The notes below the pieces were generated by a model, which saw only the letters and a list, made by a program, of their open reading frames with translations, searched no databases and was not told the DNA's origin. This document shows positions 12,907-18,108 of a stretch of 18,108 nucleotides of DNA, in pieces. The stretch is from Candidatus Omnitrophota bacterium. Lineage in GTDB: Bacteria; Omnitrophota; Gorgyraeia; Aquiviventales; Aquiviventaceae. The stretch's first letter is position 1. Every line of letters starts with the position of its first letter. A program made the translations under genes and the position numbers. Location: the NCBI GenBank assembly GCA_023247155.1, contig JAHFGZ010000002.1:24423-42530 (forward strand), given 5' to 3'.

Positions 12907-14262
12907 TTAGTGTTGCTCGACCTGCAGATGCAGCCCCTCGACCCGCACCACCCGCACCGTGTCGCCGCGCCGGATGGGCTGCGGGCTGCTCGCGTTCCAG
13001 AGCTCGCCGTGCACGAACACCGTGCCGTCCGGGGCGAGGTCGGTCGACGCGACCCCGATCTCCCCGAGGAGCCCCTGGGCGCCCGTCGTGACGGGCTCGG
13101 CCTGGGCGCTCAGCGCGCGCTGCAGCACGAAGAGGATGATCGCGGCGAGCGAGAGGACGGCGGGCAGGATGACGTGCAGCGACACCTGGACGTTCGGGTC
13201 CGTCGACTCGAACAGCATCAGGCTGCCCAGGGTCAGCGCGATGACGCCGCCCACCGCCAGCAGCCCGTGGCTGATGATCTTCACCTCCGCGATCAGGAGG
13301 CCGATCCCCAGCACGATCAGCGCGACCGCCGCGTAGCTGACCGGCAGCGTCTGGAACGCGTAGAGCGCCAGCAGCAGGCAGATGAGGCCGGCGATGCCGG
13401 GGAACCCGACCCCGGGGTGCGTGAACTCGAAGACGAGGCCCAGCGTCCCGAACAGCATCAGCAGGTAGGCGATGTTCGGGTTGGTGAGGATGGCCAGGAA
13501 CTCCTGCCGCTTCGACATCGGCAGCGTCACGGGCTCGGCATCCTTCGTGTGCAGCTCCACCGGCGTCCCGGCCAGCTCAACCGTCCGCCCCTCGACCTGC
13601 GCCAGCAGGTCCGCGACGTCCGTGGCGATGAGGTCCACGATGCGCTCCGCGACCGCCTCGGTTTCCGTGACGGAGACGCTTTCCGTCACCGCCTGCTTGG
13701 CCCACTCGGCGTTGCGGCCGCGCGCCCGGGCGATGGTCGTCACCCAGGCGATGGTGTCGTTGAGGATCTTGTCCGCCATCGGGTCGCGCGCTGCTTCCTC
13801 CACGACCTCCTCCGGCGCGCTCTCCCGTTTCATCCGTCGGATGAACCGCGTCATCGGCCCGCCCTCGCCGCCGACGACGACCGGATGGGCCGCCCCGATG
13901 TTCGTGGACGGGGCCATCGCCGCGATGTGGCCGGCGAGCGTGATGAAGACCCCGGCCGAGCCGGCGCGCGAGCCGGAGGGAGCGACATAGACGGCGATGG
14001 GCACGCGGGCGTTCATGATCCGCTTGACGATGGCCCGCGTGGACTCCAGCAGGCCGCCGGGGGTGTCCAGCATGACGACCAGGCAGACCGCGCCGTCGGC
14101 CTCGGAGCGTTCGATGGCGTCCGTGATGTACTGCTGGGTCACCGGGCTGATGAGCTGGTTGTCGAGCTCGATGACGTTGACGTGGGCGGCCTGCGCCTGA
14201 CCCGGCAGACTCATGCCAAGCCACAAGCCGATGAGGGGAAGCAGCGTTCGGAGGGAAGTCAT
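12907..14262 (-). CDS. NfeD-family membrane serine protease
   Basis: This 451-residue protein has a signal peptide (1-25, ending GQAQA), a ClpP/crotonase-fold protease domain (about 27-230), about five membrane segments (about 258-385) and a C-terminal OB-fold NfeD domain (about 395-449, GLLGEIGVASTDLAPDGTV...VRRV-type). The protease region shows MLDTPGGLLEST, VAPSGSRAGSAG with likely nucleophile Ser102, and DKILNDTIAWV whose Lys165 is the candidate general base of a Ser-Lys dyad, as in the archaeal PH1510 protease. Such proteases cleave the C-terminal hydrophobic end of stomatins. Expression probably starts from one of two promoter candidates upstream; the ATG has no obvious Shine-Dalgarno. 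Confidence 0.94.
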   Translation of the reverse strand: MTSLRTLLPLIGLWLGMSLPGQAQAAHVNVIELDNQLISPVTQQYITDAIERSEADGAVCLVVMLDTPGGLLESTRAIVKRIMNARVPIAVYVAPSGSRAGSAGVFITLAGHIAAMAPSTNIGAAHPVVVGGEGGPMTRFIRRMKRESAPEEVVEEAARDPMADKILNDTIAWVTTIARARGRNAEWAKQAVTESVSVTETEAVAERIVDLIATDVADLLAQVEGRTVELAGTPVELHTKDAEPVTLPMSKRQEFLAILTNPNIAYLLMLFGTLGLVFEFTHPGVGFPGIAGLICLLLALYAFQTLPVSYAAVALIVLGIGLLIAEVKIISHGLLAVGGVIALTLGSLMLFESTDPNVQVSLHVILPAVLSLAAIILFVLQRALSAQAEPVTTGAQGLLGEIGVASTDLAPDGTVFVHGELWNASSPQPIRRGDTVRVVRVEGLHLQVEQH

Positions 14263-14271
14263 CGTGGTGGT

Positions 14272-14300
14272 ATCGTATCGTCAACCCGGAGCAAGGTCAA
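14272..14300 (-). promoter_or_regulatory. Promoter candidate 1 for the NfeD-slipin operon
   Basis: On the minus strand TTGACC (14295-14300) and TACGAT (14272-14277) are 17 nt apart. Transcription would start 3-4 nt before the NfeD ATG, giving an almost leaderless mRNA, which fits the lack of a Shine-Dalgarno. Confidence 0.5.
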
Positions 14301-14331
14301 GCGTCGCCTTGACTTGCGACGGGGCCTTGCT
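14290..14331. repeat. Two-tier palindrome in the NfeD upstream region
   Basis: AGCAAGG (14290-14296) pairs with CCTTGCT (14325-14331), and nested inside it CGTCGC (14302-14307) pairs with GCGACG (14316-14321). It overlaps promoter candidates on both strands and could be an operator or an RNA hairpin in a longer NfeD leader. Confidence 0.6.
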
Positions 14332-14337
14332 TAGTAT
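14309..14337 (+). promoter_or_regulatory. Plus-strand promoter candidate upstream of nfo
   Basis: TTGACT (14309-14314) and TAGTAT (14332-14337) are separated by 17 nt. Transcription would run antisense through tRNA-Ala into the endonuclease IV gene. The match is good, but its target is uncertain. Confidence 0.4.
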
Positions 14338-14361
14338 AAAGCCACGATGCGCGGCCGTCGA
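14333..14361 (-). promoter_or_regulatory. Promoter candidate 2 for the NfeD-slipin operon
   Basis: On the minus strand TCGACG (14356-14361) and TATACT (14333-14338) are 17 nt apart. It would give a leader of roughly 65 nt carrying the two-tier palindrome. The -35 is moderate and the -10 good. Confidence 0.4.
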
Positions 14362-14401
14362 TATCCGGATGAGGCGAGGAGAATCAGCGGGGACATACAA
14401 T

Positions 14402-14479
14402 TGGTGGAGCAGGAGGGAATTGAACCCTCGGCCTCTTGCATGCCATGCAAGCGCTCTGTCCAGACTGAGCTACTGCCCC
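14402..14479 (-). tRNA. tRNA-Ala(GGC)
   Basis: On the minus strand the gene begins GGGGCAGTAGCTCAG and ends CTGCTCCACCA. The acceptor stem GGGGCAG/CTGCTCC includes the G3-U70 pair that identifies alanine tRNAs. The anticodon stem CTTGC/GCAAG encloses ATGGCAT, giving anticodon GGC. The D-stem GCTC/GAGC and the T-arm GAGGGTTCAATTCCCTC are intact. Length is 78 nt with CCA encoded. Confidence 0.97.
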
Positions 14480-14490
14480 GCGGCGAGCCA

Positions 14491-14520
14491 ACTATAACAT
14501 CGTTGTCCTGAGCATGTCAA
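14491..14520 (-). promoter_or_regulatory. Promoter of tRNA-Ala
   Basis: On the minus strand a consensus TTGACA (14515-14520) and TATAGT (14491-14496) are separated by 18 nt, about 12 nt upstream of the tRNA 5' end. The -35 box lies on the start codon of the divergent nfo gene. Confidence 0.75.
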
Positions 14521-15410
14521 TCAACGTCGGTGTGCACGTCCCCATCGCCGGCGGCCTCCTCGAGGCGGTGACGCGGGCCAAGCGGCTTTCCTGCACGACC
14601 ATGCAGATCTTCAGCCGCAGCCCGCGCGGCGGTGCGGCCCCGGCCATCTCCCCCGAGCTGGCTGGGCGCTTCGACGCCCAGCGACGGGCTTCAGGCATCG
14701 AGCCGCTGGCGGTGCACGGGCCCTACATCATCAACCTCGCCTCGCCGGAGTCCGCGATGTGGAAGCGGTCGGTGGCGCTCTACCGCGAGGAGTACGCCCG
14801 CGCCGCCGTGCTTGGGGCCCAGTACCTCGTGACCCATGTCGGGAGCCATCGGGGGCAAGGGGAAGCGCGGGGGCTCTCGCGGGTGGCGGAGGCGGTCAGC
14901 CGGACGCTGGAGGGGACTGCGCCGACGACGATGATCCTGCTGGAGAACACCGCCGGCTCGGGCCAGGGGCTCGGCTACACCTTTGAACAGCTGGCCGCCA
15001 TCCGCGAGGCGGTGCCGGCGAAGGCGCACGTCGGCATCTGCCTGGACACCGCGCATCTCTTCGCCGCAGGCTATCCCATCCATACCGAAGAGGGGCTCGA
15101 GCAGACGCTGACCGCGTTCGACCGCGCCGTCGGCCTCGCTCACCTGCGGCTCATCCATCTCAACGATTCCAAGGTGCCCTTCAACTCCCGCGTCGACCGC
15201 CACTGGCACATCGGCGAGGGGCACATCGGCCGCGAACCGTTCCGCCGCATCGTGACCCATCCGCGATTGCGAGCGATCCCGTTCATCCTGGAAACCCCCA
15301 AGACGACCGAGCGCGAGGACCGGCGCAACCTGGCGACGGTCCGGCGGCTCGCCCGGGGAGGCGACGGGTCGCGCGGCCGGGGTCTGGCCCGCGCGTCGCG
15401 GATGACGTGA
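14514..15410 (+). CDS. nfo: Endonuclease IV (deoxyribonuclease IV)
   Basis: This 298-residue protein is an AP endonuclease of the xylose-isomerase-like TIM-barrel family that cuts DNA at abasic sites. Segments that hold the nine zinc ligands in the family are all present: VHGPYIINLA, THVGSHRGQG, LLENTAGSGQGLG, CLDTAHLFAAGY, IHLNDSKVPFNSR, DRHWHIGEGHIG and FILETP. The N-terminus SINVGVHVPIAGGL is canonical, which fixes ATG 14514 although no strong Shine-Dalgarno precedes it. TATAAC at 14493-14498 is a possible -10. The basic, low-complexity tail after RRLARGG is longer than usual. The stop is 7 nt before the next ATG. Confidence 0.96.
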   Translation: MSINVGVHVPIAGGLLEAVTRAKRLSCTTMQIFSRSPRGGAAPAISPELAGRFDAQRRASGIEPLAVHGPYIINLASPESAMWKRSVALYREEYARAAVLGAQYLVTHVGSHRGQGEARGLSRVAEAVSRTLEGTAPTTMILLENTAGSGQGLGYTFEQLAAIREAVPAKAHVGICLDTAHLFAAGYPIHTEEGLEQTLTAFDRAVGLAHLRLIHLNDSKVPFNSRVDRHWHIGEGHIGREPFRRIVTHPRLRAIPFILETPKTTEREDRRNLATVRRLARGGDGSRGRGLARASRMT

Positions 15411-15417
15411 GGGCGTG

Positions 15418-15687
15418 ATGGGAGCGCCGCTTGAGATCATGGTCCACGCGACGCCCAATCCCAACGCGGCCAAGTTCACGCTCAACCGCGTGGTCGCCGC
15501 GCAGGGCGCCACGTATCGCGACCCCGCCAGCGCCGAGACGGCATGGGCGAGGCGGCTGTTGGGCATCCACGGGGTCGTCCAGGTCTTCGCGATCAACAAC
15601 TTCGTGTCGGTGAACAAATCACCGGAGGCGGCGTGGGACGCGATCGTTCCACAGGTGGAGCGGGTGTTGCAGGAGGAGCTCACATAG
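15418..15687 (+). CDS. Stand-alone Nfu N-terminal domain protein
   Basis: This 89-residue protein matches the Nfu/NifU N-terminal domain (Nfu_N): HATPNPNAAKFTLNR near the start, WARRLLGIHGVVQVFAINNFVSVNK in the middle and AWDAIVPQVERVLQE at the end. In full Nfu proteins this domain precedes the CxxC iron-sulfur scaffold domain. Here that domain is absent and there is no cysteine, so it cannot hold a cluster by itself; a partner or binding role is inferred. The GTG at 15415 is an alternative start. It lies 7 nt after nfo and 8 nt before the next gene, so it is part of the same operon. Confidence 0.85.
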   Translation: MGAPLEIMVHATPNPNAAKFTLNRVVAAQGATYRDPASAETAWARRLLGIHGVVQVFAINNFVSVNKSPEAAWDAIVPQVERVLQEELT

Positions 15688-15695
15688 GAGGGAAG

Positions 15696-16850
15696 ATGGA
15701 GCCGCGGATTGGACGGTCGATCGGGCAGGGGTTCCTTGCAGCCAGCAAGAGCTGGGCCGGCATCGCGTTGTTCGCCGCCGGCTTGACCGGTCTCACGCTT
15801 CTGGTCGTGCTCGGCGTTCTGCTGACCAATCCTCCGCCAAAGGCGTTCGAGCGACGGGTGCAGGCGCCGCGGTTCGAGCTGCCCGGCTTTCCCGCGCAAG
15901 AGGCGCAGGCCCAGGAGCCCCCCGCGCCGGCGACTGACGCCGGGACTGGCACTGAGACCGACGCGGACACCGGAACCGAACCGGCCGCCGAGGAACCGGC
16001 TGCCGAGAAACCCGCCGCCGGCGGCGACGAAGAGGTGAGCCTCTTTGATCAACTGGAGACCGCGGAGGACAAGGCCGCCGTCGCACCGCCGGCGCTTCCA
16101 GCCGCTCCGGCCCCGGACGCGCAAGCGACCGCGCAGGCGCAGGCGGAGGAGGCGCGCGCGGTCAGCGCATGGTTCGGACGCGCCTGGCCCGTGCTCCTGC
16201 TCCTGGTGCTCATCGCCGTGGCGGGCAACGTCTGGCTCAGCGCGGGGCAGATCGGCTACGTGGCGAAACGGGTGACCAGTCAGCGCGCGCCCATCTCGGA
16301 GTTCTGGAGGGTCGGGACGCGGGCGTTTGTCCCGGTGCTCGGCGGGGTGCTGCTTGGCCTGGCGGGGCTCGCAGCTCTCGTCGTCACGGTCTTCCTCTTC
16401 TCGGCGTTGCTGGGGGTCCTGCCCAATGCGGCGCGCGCCGTGCTCGGGGTGGTGTTTGGGGCGGCGCTCCTCGTGGGCCTGGTCTGGCTGGTGGTGCGTC
16501 TGGCGTTTTGGTTCATCATCATCGTGGCGGACCGTCAGGGGCCGCTGGCGGCCCTCAAGGCCAGCTTCCGCGCGAGCCGGGGACGCTGGTGGCGGCTGGC
16601 GGGGCTCGGGGCGCTCCTGGTGCTCCTCTCGTATGCGGTGTGGCTGCCGTTCGCCTTCCTGGAATGGATCGGGGGCGTTGTCGGCGGCGGCGCCGCGGTG
16701 GCGCTTGGTGCCGTCAGCAACCTGGGCGGGCTCATCGCGAGCCTCTACGTCGGGTTTGCCGCCCTGGGCGCCTACATCCGCTTTTATGAGGATACCAAAC
16801 CGGTTCCGGCGGGCGCCAGCCCGATGACCGCCAGGCCGATCACGCCCTGA
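15696..16850 (+). CDS. Polytopic membrane protein with long Ala/Pro/Glu-rich loop, unknown function
   Basis: This 384-residue protein starts after a strong TAGGAGGGA ribosome site. One membrane segment (about 21-44) is followed by a low-complexity Ala, Pro, Glu and Thr-rich stretch (about 50-165), then several hydrophobic segments (from about 170 to 365). The basic motif ALKASFRASRGRWWRL (around 288-303) lies between two membrane segments. That pattern resembles multi-pass membrane proteins related to glycerophosphodiester-phosphodiesterase-type membrane domains, but I do not assign a family. The loop probably arose by expansion of short Ala/Pro/Glu codon repeats. It is followed after 7 nt by the DUF799-like lipoprotein. 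Confidence 0.72.
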   Translation: MEPRIGRSIGQGFLAASKSWAGIALFAAGLTGLTLLVVLGVLLTNPPPKAFERRVQAPRFELPGFPAQEAQAQEPPAPATDAGTGTETDADTGTEPAAEEPAAEKPAAGGDEEVSLFDQLETAEDKAAVAPPALPAAPAPDAQATAQAQAEEARAVSAWFGRAWPVLLLLVLIAVAGNVWLSAGQIGYVAKRVTSQRAPISEFWRVGTRAFVPVLGGVLLGLAGLAALVVTVFLFSALLGVLPNAARAVLGVVFGAALLVGLVWLVVRLAFWFIIIVADRQGPLAALKASFRASRGRWWRLAGLGALLVLLSYAVWLPFAFLEWIGGVVGGGAAVALGAVSNLGGLIASLYVGFAALGAYIRFYEDTKPVPAGASPMTARPITP

Positions 16851-16857
16851 CGCGTCC

Positions 16858-18108
16858 ATGCAGGGATCCCGCGCGACCCCATACGAGGCGGCCCTCGTCT
16901 TGGGCGTGGCGCTCCTGGCCCTCGCCGGCTGCGGCGGGCCGAAGGCCTACGTGCGCCCGGGGTTCCTCGAGCATCCCCCCAGGCGGGTCGCGGTCCTGCC
17001 GTTTGTGATCACCTATGCGTATGACGTGGAGGCCGGCCAGGGCGTCCCCGCCTCCCACCGGATCGGCCGGGATGTGCTCCGCAAGACGTTCTATCACGCC
17101 CTGACCCCGTACGGCTATGAGGACATCAAGCTAGACGAGGTGGATGCGGGGTTGGCCGCGGCGTGGGGCCCGGTCGACGCGGGCGGGTGGCAAGAGGCCG
17201 AGCCGCAGGCGCTCGGGAAGACGCTGGGGGCTGACGCGCTGGTGTACGGGGAGATCAGCCGGCTCATGCATTTCACCACGCCCCTCTACACGGAGACGAG
17301 CCTGGAGGCGTCGCTGCGCATGGTGGAGGCCGCCTCGGGCGAGGTCCTGTGGCGCCAGCGGGTCCGGGTCGCAGAGCGGGGCGGGGCGCTCATGAAGAAG
17401 GGCCAGGTGGTCGATTTCCTCAAGGATCAGGCGCGGAGCTTCAACCCGGGCCTGAAGTTCCTGCGCATCTCGGATGTCGCGGTCCAGCGATTGCTGGAAG
17501 GGTTCCCCAACCCGCCCCTGGCGTCGGGCTCGTCCGCTCCGTCGGCGTCAAGCGCCAGGACGGTGCGCCTCGCGGTGCTTCCGCTCGAGGCGAAGCGCGC
17601 CGCGTGGACCGCTCCCGCGATGCGGCTGCGGGAGCATCTGATCGCCAGCCTGCAGGAGAGCGTCTTTGACGTGCTCGAGCTCCAGCGGGTCGACGCGGCG
17701 CTCAAGGCGCGGGGGTGGACCGAAGGGCAGCCAGTCCCCCAGGCGCTGCCGCTGGGTGAGGTGGCGCGCGAGCTCGGGGCGGATGCGCTGCTGCGCGGCG
17801 CGGTGACGAAGTGGGGGCGGACCTACCTGATCGTGCAGTCCTGGGTGACGACCGGGATGGCGCTGGAGCTGGTGGACGCGGCGAGCGGCGAGATCATCTG
17901 GTCGGCGGAGCGGACGAACCGGCGCCAGGCCGGGCTCTTGAAGGGCCCGACCGGCTACCAGTCATTGGTCACGGCTCCCCTCATCGGGTTGAAGGGCAGC
18001 CATCTCGACCTGGTGGCGACCCACCTCGCCCGCGCGATGGCGAGCGAGCTCACCGCCGCGCCGGCCGTGCTGGCGTACGTGAACGACGTGGAGCAGGGCA
18101 AGTCGAGC
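16858..18108 (+). CDS. Lipoprotein with two tandem DUF799/GNA1162-like domains (partial)
   Basis: The reading frame stays open for 417 codons to the right edge. The signal peptide ends in a perfect lipobox, LAGC (Cys25). Two homologous halves follow. RVAVLPF...ADALVYGEISR...VEAASGEVLWRQ (about 42-210) matches RLAVLPL...ADALLRGAVTK...VDAASGEIIWSAE (about 237-395), with matching motifs exactly 183 residues apart (Ala125/Ala308; Ala158/Ala341). The AVLPF, ADALVYG and SGEVLW motifs are typical of GNA1162/DUF799 lipoproteins, which resemble the CsgG/TolB-like nucleotide-free fold and often belong to envelope complexes. Families usually have one copy, so this is a fused duplication. It shares the operon with the membrane protein upstream. 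Confidence 0.83.
   Translation, partial: MQGSRATPYEAALVLGVALLALAGCGGPKAYVRPGFLEHPPRRVAVLPFVITYAYDVEAGQGVPASHRIGRDVLRKTFYHALTPYGYEDIKLDEVDAGLAAAWGPVDAGGWQEAEPQALGKTLGADALVYGEISRLMHFTTPLYTETSLEASLRMVEAASGEVLWRQRVRVAERGGALMKKGQVVDFLKDQARSFNPGLKFLRISDVAVQRLLEGFPNPPLASGSSAPSASSARTVRLAVLPLEAKRAAWTAPAMRLREHLIASLQESVFDVLELQRVDAALKARGWTEGQPVPQALPLGEVARELGADALLRGAVTKWGRTYLIVQSWVTTGMALELVDAASGEIIWSAERTNRRQAGLLKGPTGYQSLVTAPLIGLKGSHLDLVATHLARAMASELTAAPAVLAYVNDVEQGKSS

Noticed and set aside
12002..12910. Plus-strand 302-codon frame over the slipin region
   Set aside because: It is antisense to a clearly conserved SPFH gene and is mostly Leu/Arg/Asp/His low complexity.
14213..14497. Plus-strand open frame ending in SRRELNPRPLACHASALSRLSYCP
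   Set aside because: This peptide is the well-known false translation of a tRNA antisense strand; it coincides with tRNA-Ala.
14691..16859. A 722-codon minus-strand open frame
   Set aside because: It is antisense to nfo, the Nfu-domain gene and the membrane protein gene, has Arg/Gly/His-rich low-complexity content and no motif. Long shadow frames are expected at this GC content.
1..18108. CRISPR array, toxin-antitoxin pair, phage or integrase genes
   Set aside because: No regularly spaced long repeats, no Cas, toxin, integrase or transposase coding motifs were seen on either strand.

Overview
The window is GC-rich bacterial chromosome carrying housekeeping genes in short, closely packed operons on both strands. 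A predicted outer-membrane-type lipoprotein, a lipid-anchored M48 protease, an L,D-transpeptidase, an NfeD/slipin pair and a PilX-like protein with a type IV pilin-like N-terminus suggest a diderm, environmental, little-cultured lineage. The phylum cannot be fixed from this sequence. An Omnitrophota- or NC10-like affiliation is only a guess from gene style.

Layout. 1-461: the 3' end of folC and a 4-oxalocrotonate tautomerase-like gene, separated by a 124-bp MITE-like palindromic element with an 8-bp flanking duplication. 498-1316 (-): an M48 metalloprotease. 1331-3607: a c-di-GMP-I (GEMM-I) riboswitch with a terminator platform, then a PAS histidine kinase and two output-less CheY-like receivers. 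3630-3974 (-): a zinc-ribbon membrane protein. 4042-5360: cysC and cysH; CysH has Cys-to-His at the fourth predicted iron-sulfur ligand. 5383-8583: a second c-di-GMP-I riboswitch with a strong terminator, then a secreted beta-propeller-like protein and a PilX/DUF7305-type protein. 8616-11821: a coiled-coil protein, a DUF212 (divergent PAP2) protein, a LysM/L,D-transpeptidase and accA. 11824-12115: a REP-like palindrome pair, tRNA-Leu(CAA) and two further hairpins. 12116-14262 (-): slipin and NfeD protease. 14402-14479 (-): tRNA-Ala(GGC). 14514-18108: endonuclease IV, an Nfu N-domain protein, a polytopic membrane protein and a lipoprotein with two tandem DUF799/GNA1162-like repeats, cut by the window edge.

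The main finding is the pair of c-di-GMP-I riboswitches about 4.1 kb apart. One leads a phosphorelay operon and the other a secreted/pilus-like surface operon. Both have the residues expected for c-di-GMP rather than cGAMP and both end in intrinsic terminators. This suggests one second messenger controls signalling and surface genes by transcription attenuation.

Other points of interest are the CysH ligand change, the MITE, a possible AUC start codon and several palindromic elements in gene junctions.
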